From Castanea sativa (taxonomy: Eukaryota; Streptophyta; Magnoliopsida; Fagales; Fagaceae): a DNA stretch of 64,000 nucleotides. Positions 23,255-36,063 of this stretch are shown one piece after another. Location: assembly GCF_040712315.1 (NCBI RefSeq), contig NC_134013.1, positions 80,606,001 through 80,670,000 of the forward strand, in the 5' to 3' direction. The notes under the pieces are model-generated. The model did not search any database. It had not been told where the DNA came from and was given only the letters and a program-made list of their open reading frames with translations. Made by a program: the position numbers and the translations under genes. How positions within the stretch are numbered: position 1 is the first letter of the stretch; each line of letters starts with the position of its first letter.

Positions 23255-25082
23255 TAAATCAACGCATGCAATGTGTGTTGAGAGAGAGAGAGCATGAACA
23301 GAGAGTTTGACAGCGCGTGATAAGGGATCTATTGTATTGGTTAGTGTAAGTGCGTGGGAAGACGTGGTGGTGCATCAAAGTTCCTGTGGCTTGTTAATTG
23401 GCACTCCAAGACTCTTTGCCGCGAGTGGAAGGTTGGTTGAGGTTAATTTTTCTAGTTTTTATAAATTGGTTTAAGGCATTCTTGATAGTGATGGCGGTGA
23501 AGGGCTCGTGGACTTTGGACATTGGTTTTTGAGAGAGTTAGCTTTAGATTTAGGATGGCAGAATGCAGATGGTGATGTTAGTTTGGTCGACGATGATGAG
23601 AGCGACTGTCGCTTGTTGATCTAGCGACAATGTTGGCGTGAATGGAGTCGCCAATATGTTTGGAGAGATAGTGATGACATTGCAACTTGCCTGGGTTCCC
23701 AAATTTGGTTGTTCTATGGAGTAATGTGATGTCGTTGTTTGTGTAGTTGAAGAATTTGGAAAATCTTTTGGGAGATTGAAAGGAAACTAAGATGGGCTTT
23801 TATTGGGGAGATAACACCTTAAGGAGCCTTCAATTGAGTAATTAATCTAACATATATGGACACCACTTAACTCAAAAGACTTAAGTCTTTAAGTTTGGGC
23901 ACAACTATGTTATATCAAGTCATCTTTTAAAATTCTTATTCCATGTGGGACTTTACTCATATGTGTATTTCTAATAATCTCTCTCTCACGAGTGAGTTTC
24001 TTCCTCTTTGTGGGTTTCGACCAAGTCTTACTTGCTCCTTCACTGACTATGGCTATTTCCATCACTAGCACGTTATCCATGAGCTTTTCTTACGTCATCC
24101 ATGGGAACCACATGTCAACCCCACACGCTCATCCATGAGAGCCAGCCCATACATTCCTGTCAATTGGAACGGCATGCTTCATTGTGATCTAGCGCCATTA
24201 ACAATACTCCTTTGTGTTGGGTCCTTCTCCAAGATCATTTGTGTGGGCCCTTTAGGCTTGCTATGTCCCCACAAGGAAAGGGACTTTGAATACCTCACCA
24301 CCCTTGCCGCACATCTTGGAGATCCTCCAATTAAGTTGTTAATATAATATATAGGGACACCACCTAACCTAAAAGACTAATGCCTTTGAGTAGGGCTGTC
24401 CACGGGTCGGGTTGGGTCGGTTTTCGACCCAGCCCGGACCCGACCCGCCGGCGTCGGTTGGAAGGCGGAGGGACCCGAAACCGACCGCCGGCGTCAATCG
24501 GTTGAGTTGGTTTCGGGTTCGGGTAGTTTTCAGTCGGTTCAGTTGGTTCAGAGGATTGCCGGATTCTGCAAACGTCGCCGGAATCTTCAAAACACTCGCC
24601 GGAATTTGCAAAAACTCAGTTCATTTGCATCGAAAATCGCCGAAATAAGCTTGGATCGCCTCGAATCTCGCCGGATCTCACCAAATATGGTCGAGATCTC
24701 ACCGAAATCAGCTTGGATCTCCTCGAATCTCGCCGGAAATCAACTTGGATCTCCTCGAATCTCGTCGGAAGGCTGGAGAATTCGCAGAACGTTCATACTC
24801 TTTGGGCGGGTCGGGTTTCACGGGTTTTGAAGGAGAGGACTCGAAACCGACCCGCCGGGGTCAGTTTTTGGAGAACGGGACCCGCGTCCAACCACCGGAG
24901 AAGTCGGATCGGGTGGAAGCAGGTCGGGTACGGGCGGTTTGGGCGGGTTGGGCGGGTGGCCGGGTGGGTTGGACAGCCCTACCTTTGAGTTTGAGTCCAA
25001 CTATGTTATATTAACCATTCCCTGTTGACATTTTTAGTCAATGTGAGATTTTATTCACGCATATATTTCCAACAGCTATGTT
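23255..25082. repeat. degenerate retroelement-like region with a duplicated tail, interrupted by a hAT element
   Basis: A ~160-base segment at 23825-23990 (ggacaccac..taac..aaaagact..ccaactatgttat..gtgggactttactcatatg) recurs at 24320-25075. In the second copy a hAT-like element sits at 24391-24981. The arrangement recalls repeated LTR ends of an old retroelement, but no TG..CA pair or coding domain was pinned down. Confidence 0.35.
24391..24981. mobile_element. GC-rich hAT-like MITE with perfect 8-bp target duplication
   Basis: Flanked by cctttgag at 24383-24390 and 24982-24989. The termini are tagggctgtccacgggtcgg and, inverted, tagggctgtccaacccaccc. An 8-bp duplication with TAGGG.TGT termini is typical of hAT. 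The interior consists of gggtcggg/cccgaccc runs and repeated gaatctcgccgga units, strikingly GC-rich against the surroundings. Its open frames are repeat artefacts. Confidence 0.85.
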
Positions 25083-25851
25083 TGTGGAACATAATAACAT
25101 AAATTGTGAAAGACAGAAGCAATTGGCCACATTAACGTTAATTAAAGTGAAATAGGAAAATATTGTAGTGAGAATTTTAGTGAAAGCGGAAGCAAAAGTG
25201 AAAGATCTCGAATACACGAAATTATGTTGTTCGGCCTGAAGGCCAGTTTCTTCGGAGGAAGCTACTAACAGCTATATTGTTACCATATGATCAAGTGGAT
25301 AGATAGTAGGGGAAATATGGAGATTGAAAACTTGGCTTAGGTGTGCATAAGCTTACAGCATACTTGGGCCATCACATAATTAACAAATAAACCAATATAT
25401 CTTTAACTGGAATAACTAGCAATTGAAGTCTAAATCTGTTTCTAAGTCAGGCCAATGAAATGCATGAATAACCAGGAGCTAAAGGCCTGCCAAGTTAGGA
25501 CAAAGACCATTTAAGAAAACAGTTCTGCTGCTACAGTCACCATTTCACATCCTTTCTCACATAGAATTACAACCCGCCACCTATTTGAGCCCACCACAAT
25601 ACAAAGAAGAGAGTGAAATTTTCAAGAAATTTTCCATGCTCATAGGCTTACTGTTAAACTAAAGATCAATGGTTAAGCTCATGTGGACCTTTTCTAAAAG
25701 TTCTCATGATAAACTTCACTTGACCGAAATTCAGTTATTTGCAACTAAGAAAAAAGAGAAGAAAAGACAAAGATTATATGAATGATTGAACAGGGTAGGC
25801 CATCGACATCTTGACAAGCCTTGGCCAAAATTTGACATTAGTCTTGTCTGG
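25083..25851. other. duplicated intron or spacer of copy A
   Basis: The part from about 25411 to 25600 (for example gaaggcctgcc/aaaggcctgccaa, tcaccatttcacatcctttc) matches 41520-41680 of copy B. This supports a tandem segmental duplication. No exon was recognised. Confidence 0.55.
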
Positions 25852-28800
25852 GGATGGAGCCAGGTGGAGGCTCAAAGGGGCCTGGCTCCACTGACCTTAT
25901 AAGGCATTGATTGGTTGGAGTGAAAATAATGAGAATAGAAAATGAAAAAGAGAAAAGTGGAGAGAAGATGGATAAATAGTGTGTTTGGTTGGGAGGGAGA
26001 CAAAAAGAAAATAGTGAAGTCAGGCTATTTTCTCTCTGAATCCACCAAACTCAATCCCCAAAATGGGAAAAAAATAAGAACAAAAATGTTGAGCAAAGTT
26101 TTGGAGTAAAATACTGACCGGCCAACACTCACTTCTATGAACGTTTCTTGGAGTAAAGTGGTCCATTTGTTTCTTTTATTTTTCCCATCAATTTTGGTTT
26201 CTTTTTTTAGGCTTTATTCCTTTCTCTCTCTCTTTTTTCCCATCAATTTTTTCTTTTTTGTTTTTATAGGCGTTATTTGTTTCCTTTTTTTCATCAGTTT
26301 TTGTGTTTTTTTTTAAAGAAAACAATATTGGGTTATTGAATTTCTTGAGTTTAATTTTTTTTAGGTGAAAATACACTTTTGGTCCCTACATTTTGGGTTA
26401 ATTCCCATTTTGGTCCCAAAATTGATTTCGTTACTAATGTTATCCCTAAAAAATGAAAATTGTTTCTAAAATGGTCCTTGCCATTTGTCAACCAACGGAA
26501 AAATCTTACGTGTCTAACGGAATACACTGCTTGTTGACATGGCGCTGACGTGGCCATTAAAATATTATTAAAAAAATTATTTGACATTTTTTAAATGCCA
26601 CGTCAGCATATTAGTTTTTTTTTTTTTAAAAGCCATGTCAGAAAATTTAAAGAAAAATAAATTAATTTTTTTTAAAAAAAAAGCCTTAAATCTAATTTAA
26701 TTTAAGCCTTAAATTTTTTTAATTTTTTTTGGTAAGAACATTGCAATTTGTTCTTCATGTTTTTTCCTAATCCCAAAAACAAACCTAGCAACTAAATCCA
26801 ATTTCTAGCAACCAAATCCAATCTCCATCAATGCCAGGAAAACAAGAAATAAATCCAACAAACCAACCAATCTCCAGCAAATCCATAAACTCATAAATTT
26901 CACATTCAAATTATCAAATTCCTATTCCAAATTCATCTTAATCATGAACACATAAGAACAACACAAGAACACCATCTGCTCCAAGATCCAAGATCCACAT
27001 CATCAACCAAGATCAACACAAGAACACTGACGACATCATCGTCCAAGATCCACAACCCAAATCACCCAAACAACCGCCTATCAAAAGCTTTGCATCACTC
27101 GAAACCCACCATCTCCCTTGTCAACCCAATCATATGGGTTTGAGAGCCACAACCTGGGGTTTTGGTCATGGCCGGGATCGGGCCTAAGAGAGGAAAAGAG
27201 AGGGTGAGGTAGAGAGAGGTTTCGCCATTCTTGGCTAGGATCAGGCCTAATCTACTCTAGACCACCGCTAGCCTTCTTCCCCTTGATTTGCTCTAACCCA
27301 CCACCGACCTCCTTCCTCTGGATCTACTCCAAACCACCGCCGGCCTCATCTCATTATCTCCTCATCTCTCTCTCTCTCTCTCTAAATGGGCTAATGAAAA
27401 AAATGGTCTAATGAAAAGAAATCATTGAAATTAAAGAGAAATTAAAAAAAAAAATCATGAGAGACAGAGCTTGGGGTCTTTGGCCATGGGTTTCTGGGTT
27501 TGGAGCTTGGTGTCTTTGGCCATGGGTGTCTGGGTATGGAGCAAATCAAAGAGAAATCAAAGAGACAGAGAGTGAGAGAACAATGGGTAGAGAGAGGGAT
27601 AAATTTGATGCTGTGATGTTGGTGACTAACAAAATTTGATGTTGGGTTGGGTAACTTGGGCTTGTGGGGTTGGGATTGGGGTTTGATGTAGAGGATTGTG
27701 ATAAAAAATTTTAAAACTGAGAATTGAGAAATTAAAATTCCAGTTTAAATCAAATTTGTATTTTTAGTTTAAATTAAAATTAAGAAATTAAAGGTTTGTT
27801 TTTTAATTAGATTTAAGGTTTGTCTTTTAATTTAGTTTAAATTATCTAATTTGGCTTTTTTTAATTAATTAAAATGCTGACGTGGTATTTAAAAAATGCC
27901 AAATAATCTTTTTTAATAATATTTTAATGGCCACGTTAGCGCCATGTCAGCAAGCAATGCATTCCGTTAGATATGTAGGATTTTTCCGTTAGTTGACTGA
28001 CAACAAGGACCATTTTAGAAACGATTTTCTTTTTTTAGGGATGACATTAGTAACGAAATCAATTTTGGGACTAAAATGGGAATTGACCCAAAATGTAGGG
28101 ACCAAAAGTGTATTTTCGCCTTTTTTTAAAATGAAGTTCCCATTCTTATATAATCTTTTAATAAAAATATAATATGTGATTTTTTTTATTATTTTATGTA
28201 ATAGGGACATATTGTAAATTTATACAAATTATATTTTCTATCTTCTTATTTTCCTATTCAACCAAACCAAAGAGTTTTTCATCATTGTACTTTTCCACCC
28301 CTCCAACCAACGATGTGAGGGAAAATTAAAATTTTTTATCCCTCCACTTTTTCATCACTTGCTCATTTTCTATCATTCCACTTTTCTATCCTCTAACCAA
28401 ATGGACCCTAAGGGAAAAAGACTAAGAAAAAAGTAGTTGTATTCTCTATAATTTTATATTTGAGGCCCCTTTTCTGAAAATCTTGGTCCCCTTCCCCTAC
28501 AATTTTACATTGATTTCATTGGAAGAACATTTGTATCAATTGTTATAAAATAGTATAAGACCCCAAATGTTGGCCAATTGACCACAAAATAAACTCACAT
28601 CAGTGTGTGTATATATATTACTGTACAAAAATATATTTATGCTACAATTGTTGTGTAAATTTACACAGTTACTATAGCTATGCAAATGAATATTTTAGCA
28701 ATTATTTAGATTGAGGGTAGTGGTTTTTTGTAGAGGAAGAGAGATATATGATTTGGGGTAGTAATAAAAAATAAATAATGAAATGGTATTTTAATAAAAT

Positions 28801-29062
28801 GTAGTATAAAATAAATAATCTTATGTGAGATGTTTTAAAAAAATGAGTATGTAAAATAGAAAAAAAAAATTATGCTAAAATAGACAATAAGTTTTGTGTG
28901 AGTTGATGCAAATGCTCTAATATACATAGTAAGGAAAAAAAATGATGTTTTGTATTTTTGTCATTGTTAATAGTTTGTTAATACTAAATAAATGATTATT
29001 TAAAATTTCATTGCTTTTTTTAGATTAAACTTTGACTCCCCTGACTTGAAATCCCTTACTCC
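25852..29062. mobile_element. nested stack of three non-autonomous elements
   Basis: The outermost ends are ggggatggagccaggtgg (25852) and, inverted at 29030-29062, gatttcaagtcagg. Inside lies an element with ttggttggagtga ends (about 25908-28408; the complement tttggttagaggatag is at its right end). Inside that is the MULE-like 26366-28121. Neither of the two outer elements has a clear target duplication. This stack is absent from the matching spacer in copy B near 41900. Confidence 0.5.
26366..28121. mobile_element. MULE-like element with long tttggtccct inverted ends
   Basis: Left end ggtgaaaatacacttttggt is mirrored by accaaaagtgtattttcgcc at the right. Arms of over 100 bases share tttcgttactaatg and the gccacgt/atgtcagc motifs. 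Flanks are T-rich, so a 9-bp duplication cannot be told from background. The middle (26740-27640) looks like captured non-coding DNA with caccg-rich and CT runs. Confidence 0.7.
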
Positions 29063-29212
29063 ATCATCATTGGTTATTAATGCACTGAAAACAACATGCT
29101 TACCTAGTCAATTATTTGATTATTTAAAAATGAGGGCTATTATATTACCTTTCTGAAAAAAGAGAAATTAAAAAAACGAAATAGAATATAGCAAGAGTGC
29201 AGCATCTCCTAC

Positions 29213-30719
29213 CTGCTGAATTAAGTACCCAATTGTCATCATATGGGATTTGCCAAACCAAGTAACCAAGTAGCTTCCTCTCCCTGGCATAAGAAACCTT
29301 GATTTTGACAACCTCAACATCATCAAAGCCAATCCAATTCGATCCGACTGTGCAGTAATTTACTACATATGTAGCATTATACATTATAGCAGCCCCGGCC
29401 CTGTGAACATATATAACCCTTGATATTTTTATAGCTCATGGCTCCCCCATCGGTTGAAATGGCAGCTGGACCTATAGCTAGTGCACCTATTGCATTGTCG
29501 TTTGTAGGGGAGTGCAAAAAACCGACGAACCGAACAAACTGACCGAACCATTGCCAAATTTTTGATTCGGTTCGGTTTTGGTTTTGACTTTTTAAAACCA
29601 AAAATATTCGGTTCGGTTTTCAGTGGTAGGTTTGAATGCACCGAACCGAACCAAATCATATTATAATATATTTTATATATATAGTGTAAATTTTATAAAT
29701 ATTTGGGCCTCCTCTACATATTTGGGCTTTTCATTTTGTTTAAAAACATTTGGGCCTTTCATTTTTAAATATGATCCGGCCTTTACATTTCATGTTTTCA
29801 ATTTTCATTTTATCATTAGATTAAGTGACTATAATTAAACTAATTACTAATTAGATATCTAATTAAACTTAATCTAATTAAACTAAAAAAAAAAAAAACC
29901 CTACAGCCCACAACCCACACGTTCTCAGTTCTCACCCTCACTATCAGCCTCCACTCCAGTCCCTCTCAGCTCTCACCAGTCTCCTCTCACAGCCTCCACT
30001 CCAATCCCTCTCACAGCCTCCACTCCACGCCGGCTTCCACGCAAATCTACCTCTGCGTCGCCTCCACACGCATCTGTCTTTGCCGCTACCTTAATCTGCC
30101 TCTGCCACCGCCTTCACACGCCGACCTCCACATGAATCTACCTTTGTCGCCGCCTTGATCTACCTCTGCCGCCGCCTCTAGACGAATCAGCCTCTGTCGC
30201 CACCTCCACACACCAGCCTCCTCACGCCGGCTTGATCTTTTCATTCTCAGTTTCTCACGGTGACATTTCTCGATAACCCTCTCTTTTTTGTATTTTGGGT
30301 TTTGTTTAATATTGAATCAATGCTATTTTCTGTGAATCTGTGATTGTGATTTTGAGTTTTAGTTTTCTTATTGAAAGATCGATAACCCCATGTGATGTTG
30401 AATTGTTTTTTTCTTTTTGTGACTGTGAATTTATGATGTTGACTGAAACCGAACATCGATCGAAAAACCAACCGAAACCGAAACAAACCGAAACCGACAA
30501 TGTTTCAACTATTTCGGTCGGTTTCAGTTGGCCAGTTAAAAAAAAAACCGAACGAAACCAAACCAAAACACTCCTAGTGGTTTGGGTTCTTTAGACTCCA
30601 TGCATAACCATAGAAAGGCAATCCTAAAACTAACTTGCTAGCTGACAAGCCCCTCCCAATCCATGCACCAATACCATAATCCGTGTTATTAACCTGCCTC
30701 GATGGGTCATATAAGGCGG
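29213..30719 (-). pseudogene. chitinase-like (GH18) ectodomain fragment of receptor-kinase copy A
   Basis: On the minus strand, 30719-30577 encodes a part matching ALYDPSRQVNNT..GVGIGAWIGRGLSASKLVLG-like GH18 sequence. After the hAT insertion, 29504-29213 encodes GAPATGPA-like sequence followed by MYNATYVVNYCTVGSNWIGF, DDVEVVKIKVSYARERKLLG and DDNWVLNSAG, then a GT donor. These are the C-terminal strands of the class V chitinase barrel. Everything upstream of about 30719 is lost: it runs into a poly-A patch and then the 3' flank of copy B. A recombination or deletion junction therefore removed the N-terminus, signal peptide and catalytic-motif region of copy A. Confidence 0.8.
29505..30576. 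mobile_element. hAT-like element (1072 bp) inserted in the GH18 exon of copy A
   Basis: 8-bp flanks gtcgtttg (29497-29504) and gtggtttg (30577-30584) differ at one base. The ends are taggggagtgc and, inverted, taggagtgtt. Subterminal ccgaaccgaac repeats are present on both sides. Copy B carries the uninterrupted exon at 42400. The middle (29920-30240) has C-rich, cctccactcc-like repeats, and no transposase was seen. Confidence 0.85.
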
Positions 30720-31149
30720 CATTAAAAAAAAAAAAAATTTAATTATCATCCTACAATATTTTGGGACCATTCTAAATTTTTGGGGGGTATAAGAGACCTT
30801 AAGACTGGCCCAAAGTGGCCAAGGCCTTGAGCTGGCCTGACAAGAGATGAGAATCAGAGAGCCCATTATGCTCACATTTTTTAGTTCCAATAAGTAAAAA
30901 CAACAGCTCACTGTGTTAATAATATAGAGAGACTTTTAATGCATCTGATTCCATATATAGAACGATCGGATTGGGTTAAGCACCGGAATTAAAACTAATG
31001 TGAATGAGCATCAATGATTGTAACAGTAGAAATGACTCTGAATGAGCATAAATATTATTTCTATGATAAAAAAACATTGACATTTTTATTTTTAATCATC
31101 AATGAACCTATATAATTTATATGTTCCACGCTAAGGCCACAACATTCAA
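30720..31149. other. junction and 3' flank of receptor-kinase copy B
   Basis: 30720-30840 is copy-specific, starting with poly-A. 30840-31149 matches the 3' flank of copy A (15195-15459). No gene. Confidence 0.6.
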
Positions 31150-32334
31150 TCAACAGGCAAGCACTTGTGAGATTGTTGAATCATCAACCGAACAAATTTC
31201 TAGCTGCAATTTGGAGTTGATTTCATCATCTTCATCTCTTTTTGTTAAAAAAGCAGGCGTTTTTGGAATTGTCACAGCCATGGTTTCATTTTTTAGCCTT
31301 GAGGAAACTTCCAACATTGACGGCCTATCAGTTGTGTTTTCTTGAACACATAAAGGAGCTATGTGCATGCATCGAATTAGTGTAATGCATTGAATTAGTT
31401 TACACGATGAAGTTGTATCATCTAGAGTTGATTCCATGCCTTTGCCAGCTTTCCATAGCTCATATGCCTGAAATATAAAACATTAACCATCATTTTGAAA
31501 TGCAAAAATAATAACTAGTAATGTTTGATCCACATTTGTTCTAGCAACGTTTGTTAAAGTAACTTACATACTCTAGGAAGTTTAGATTCTCATCCAAGCC
31601 ATAATAACTAGTAGTCTTCTTGCCACTTATGATTTGGATAAGCAGAACTCCAAAGCTATAAACATTAGATTTAGTGGAGTATACACCCTTTTGGATTTAT
31701 TCGGGAGGAACATAAAACCACTGCATTTTTGGATTATTGAACAACATGGTTAATTGCTTAACAAGAAATCTTGGGTTATAAAGCTTTATCAGGCAGAGGG
31801 ACTTACTATGTTCCAACAATCCGACTCATGTTTGCTTCGTGTTCATCTTTCTTGAAAATTCTAGCCGTGCCAAAGTTGAGATTTTCAGCTTCATCTCTTC
31901 ATCCAATAAAATGTTACTAGCTTTCAAGTCTCGATGAATTATTATCATTCTTGCGTATTCTAGTAGATATAGAAGCCCTTGAGTTACCCCTTCAATAATG
32001 TCCACTACAAAAAAAGAGTCTACTAGCGAGGTTAAAATGCCCTCACAAAAATTCCAATATCGTCACAAAAGGTTATTAGCGAGGATATATGGCCCTCGAA
32101 GGCCGTTGTATTTGCTCTTGTTGCTAAAAGATATTTTGCGACCATACCTTCGCAAATAGATAATTTACAAGGGCAATTCACCGTCGTTACTAAATAAATC
32201 CGCCTTCACAAATATATTACCAAACGACGAGAAAAGTCGACGACTTATTGTTAGCGAGGGGAAGCAGTCGTCGTTAACAACTATTTGTGAGGACCTTTAT
32301 ACCCTCACAATTAGTTATTTGCACTACTAAAAAA

Positions 32335-32460
32335 CTGCACTATTGCGGCGTGTCAAAAATGTTGCTATAAGTCTTCAATTATATTAAAATGTTAGTCCTT
32401 CAGTGGCAGTTTTTGCCCACCACTATAGGTGATTTTTTCCCCCCTCCTAGATTCTAAACC
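32335..32460. repeat. second CACTA-like terminus nested in the first
   Basis: The sequence cactactaaaaaactgcact followed by attgcggcg resembles another CACTA-family end. No matching right end with the same TIR was found, so it is probably a truncated nested copy or an internal relic. Confidence 0.35.
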
Positions 32461-33154
32461 CACATATCTATTACAAATAACCTGTAATAATTTTAGCTCC
32501 ACTAAGACAATACCACAAATGTAACTAGATAACACCATAAATGTCTCCAAACTAATATTATATTAACATAGAAATATATTATCAAATACATATTGTCTAT
32601 AACCATTATCAAAGTTCCAAAATATTTAAACAAATCCTTCAACACTTTCAAAAAATGCAATTGTTTATATGTGGTTCTTTGTACACAAAAAGCCATCAAA
32701 AAATTATAGCATCTTCAGTATTGTAGCACTATCATTAGTAATTGTCACCTCTCCAATATCATCAACGAGCATCTGAAACCATCAACCAGAAAGCAAATCA
32801 AAATTATACCCTTTGGCAGAACCACATAATGCAAATAAACCACCTGTAAACGAATGAAATTGTAATTAAAAAGAAAGAAAGAAAAAATCTTTGTGGTGCT
32901 TTGAAATCATAGATTGAAAAGTATAATTGTTACCATACAAGCATTTTCTCAATGGTGATAGCTTGACCAAGTTGAGAGAATATCAAACATGGAAGTAAAA
33001 CCAAGTTGAGAGAATATCAAACATAGAAGTAAAAGTGGAAAGACCAACTGCATTACACAAATAGTGGGAACAATGAGTTATGGTGCTCAAATTTGCTGAT
33101 AGGTAAATCTAAGTTGCAAAGTAAGTTAATAATAAGTGAGTATCAGCATGACAT

Positions 33155-33230
33155 ATTCAACAGCAACAACAACAGCAGCAACAAGAAGCTTTAGTCTCAA
33201 AATTTTGGGGTCGACGAGTATTACCCCATT
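33155..33230 (-). repeat. RTE-type LINE 3' end signature
   Basis: The sequence aacaacaacagcagcaacaa followed by gctttagtctcaaaattttggggtcg is the complement of the widespread plant RTE-clade LINE tail (cgaccccaaaattttg...ttg repeats). It is only a short 3' fragment, so identification rests on recall of the motif. Confidence 0.45.
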
Positions 33231-34040
33231 TAAAAGTTTCCTTCCACTAGCAGGCAAAATGTTGACATACTTGAAAGCCATAAGGAATCCCTAAAAGCAC
33301 ATTGTAAATGAACAACTTGAACACACAGAACTTATAATTTTATATTAATACAACCAAAGACTCAAACTAAGAAAACACAAAGGAAGAGATAGATTGCATT
33401 AGAACATAATGAAAAGGTAAAGAACCCCTATTCTCCACAAAACCCTAACATTTTGGTATTGGATAGAGGAAAACGGAGCATTTTTCCAAGTCTCCAAAAT
33501 GGGTAGATAGAAAAGAAGACAACAAAAGGTCAAGGTTTTTCTTTTTCAATTTTTTTAAAATACATTAAAGTATTGCAAGCATATGTAACCAAGTGGAGAA
33601 AAAAATGAGCATCTTCAATTCTCTTAAGGCATATGTGTACGGTGGAATTCTTAAAACAAAGAACAAGAAGCAACAGGTATAAAAATAAAATAAAATAAAA
33701 AAGAAAAAAAAAGAAGAAGAAGAAGAAGAAGAATGAACGAAGGAAGAAGACCACATCATGAAAAATAGAAGAAAAAGAAGAAACAATGGCACAAATGAGA
33801 AAAGAAGGACAATACCTTTCAATTGGCCTTCACGTGGAGACAGCTCCAGACCTGCACAAATCAAAAACCCACTTGGTCAAAATGCTGTTTGGAGGAAAGG
33901 GGCAAGACCCATAAGAGATTGTGAAAAGTACAAACAAAGGCCTGTTTGTCATCTAATATAGGCAGCCATCCACACACACATAAGAAATTACTCTGAGGAA
34001 AGAGTAGCCACTTAAGGCAACCATCCACTCACACAGAGAT

Positions 34041-34073
<33 letters not shown>

Positions 34074-34632
34074 TACCTACAAAAGCATGAAGACCAACCA
34101 TTTAAACGGATTTCTTCACAAATCTCCACTACTAATAAGACAAACTTTCTCATATTGGCCAAACAATAGTTTCAAATGTATATGTGCCTAAATTCAACTT
34201 TTTTTTTTCTTCTAAATTTTTTGTAGTGAAAACTCAAAGCAGATATATTGGAGTTTTTTTTTTTAATACAGATATATATCAGCATTAAGGACCTTAAAAC
34301 ACTTCAGCCAACTAAAAGAGGTTTTAACTCCATGCACAACCACTGACCCAAATACTCCACCAATAACCCCACAGATCGCCAAGTACACAAAAACAAGCCC
34401 AAAGGCATAAAGGGTCTTTCCCTTCAGCAACTCATATTCCTCATACTACATACACAGATTAAGGAAGCCTGTTAATATTTGTAAAACAAGAACTAATATC
34501 ATAGGTCATAATTCAACATGAAACTATCATTCGTGTGTTTTTTTTTTTTTTTTAAAGAAAACATGTTTCACATGATCAATCGAAATGATATGATATGCCA
34601 AGGTTAAGCCACCCACCAGGTGTGCAATGACA

Positions 34633-35150
34633 TCACAATCACTGCCTGTGCGAAATGTGTGATTTGTCAATCGCTTCCTCATATCTTCATGATTATAAAT
34701 TTCACCATTGACCTGATGTTCAATAGAAACTTCATCAATAATATAAAACTATTGAATATAGATTAAATTGATCTAACTATAGAACGATATAATTCATACT
34801 CCATTATTACCTGCTAATGCAAACAAAATTTAAAAGAAGAAAAAAAAAAGCATGGTAAGAACATATTTATTCTTTTACAATAGTTACAAAGGTTGTATTA
34901 AGTTGTCAATGAATTTGGCACGGAAAGTGCCCGACCAGTTGATACACTTTAAAAAAAAAAATTATTGATGCAGTAAAATTTGCAATATCCTAACATCATT
35001 CAATTTATGAAAAGGGCCAAAACACAATAGCTCTTAATATTATGAAAGGGGCAATTAGAAAGCACAAACCGTCACAACAATTGACTTGTCCTCATTGAAG
35101 AGAGGTTGATCACCGGAGGTAGGGTCAACAGTAATTCGACTTGCTCTTTT
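34633..35150 (-). pseudogene. captured asparagine synthetase (glutamine-hydrolysing) exon pieces
   Basis: Minus strand, ~35150-35060 reads ASRITVDPTSGDQPLFNED and then KSIVVT, followed by a GT. After an intron, 34711-34633 reads VNGEIYNHEDMRKRLTNHTF and then RTGSDCDVIAHL, followed by a GT. Both belong to the N-terminal glutaminase domain of plant ASN, and the intron lies at the family's usual VT/VNGEIY boundary. Exons and introns are both retained, so the capture was from DNA, not a processed transcript. A further exon-like start, YEEYE, at ~34446 may be the next exon (YEEYGE), but it soon diverges. The N-terminal Cys and the synthetase domain are absent. Confidence 0.8.
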
Positions 35151-35499
35151 TCAAAGTAGAAAACCCATAAATGGGTTCCAACACAGAAACCACACTAGCA
35201 AAGTGCCATAGTGCAGTGATATAGACATGAACAAAAAGAAAGGGTACAAACAAACCATAACAAAATGCAGCCTAAACACAAAAATTATATTACTTCACCA
35301 AATCCAAACCCAAATTTCACAGAAATCATTAAAAAAAAAATTTAATAAAGTATCTGCATATTACACCACAAAATCCAAATCCAAATTTTACAAAAATAAA
35401 AATTGAAAATTAAATAAATAACCTAATGTTAAGTATCCAAATCCAAACCCAAAATTTCACAATAATCAAAACAAAAAATCAAATAAATAACTTACCAAG

Positions 35500-35790
35500 C
35501 AAAATCAAAATGGGTATGGGCATGGGTATGGATATGGTGAGGAAAAATGAATGGGTATGGGGGTGGTAAGGGGAGAGAGGGAGAAAGGGAGAAAGGATCT
35601 TTTGGTGAGGGAGAGAGAGCCGATGGGTATGGGAGGAGAGGAGTCGATGGCTGGGCTCGGCATCATCAGCGTTGTCGCTGGGCTGGGCTGGGCTCGTCCT
35701 CGTCGGCGTTGGGCTCGACTTTGCTCATCGGCGCCCGCTGGGTTGTGTGTGTGTGTGTGTGAGGCCATGTGAAAGATAAAGAAAAAATGA
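35500..35790. other. GC-rich low-complexity patch in the CACTA
   Basis: Gggtatggg and gggagag repeats, then a gctgggctgggctcg stretch and a (GT)n run at 35745-35761. Overlapping open frames on both strands have repeat-driven composition and no domain. It may be captured host DNA. Confidence 0.4.
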
Positions 35791-36063
35791 GAGAGTTTTG
35801 TGGAGAGAGTTTTGTGGAGTGGGAAATGAAAATTTTTAATTGAGCAAGTAAAAAGTAAAATTTTTTAGCTGAAATGTGAGTAAAAATTTTGTGTGAGAAA
35901 TGAAACTTTTGTGTGGGAAATGAAAGATGTGTTTTGCCGGGCAAGGAGGTTCACATGTTCTATCTTATTAAAAATTTTAAAAAAATGATCATAGCTATTA
36001 TTAAATTTATGTAAGAATTTTAATATGTGACTAATTACGTTTACTTTTTTTAAAAAAATATGA

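Noticed and set aside
24412..25014. Several GC-rich ORFs on both strands
   Set aside because: They arise from gggtcggg repeats of the hAT-like element at 24391-24981.
33530..33864. Minus-strand ORFs rich in Phe/Ser/Leu
   Set aside because: Driven by an aagaagaag / aaaataaaat low-complexity run in the CACTA; no domain.
34190..34230. ttttttgtagtg as right end of a nested CACTA starting at 32335
   Set aside because: The inner sequence does not mirror the left terminus and the flanking trinucleotides differ.
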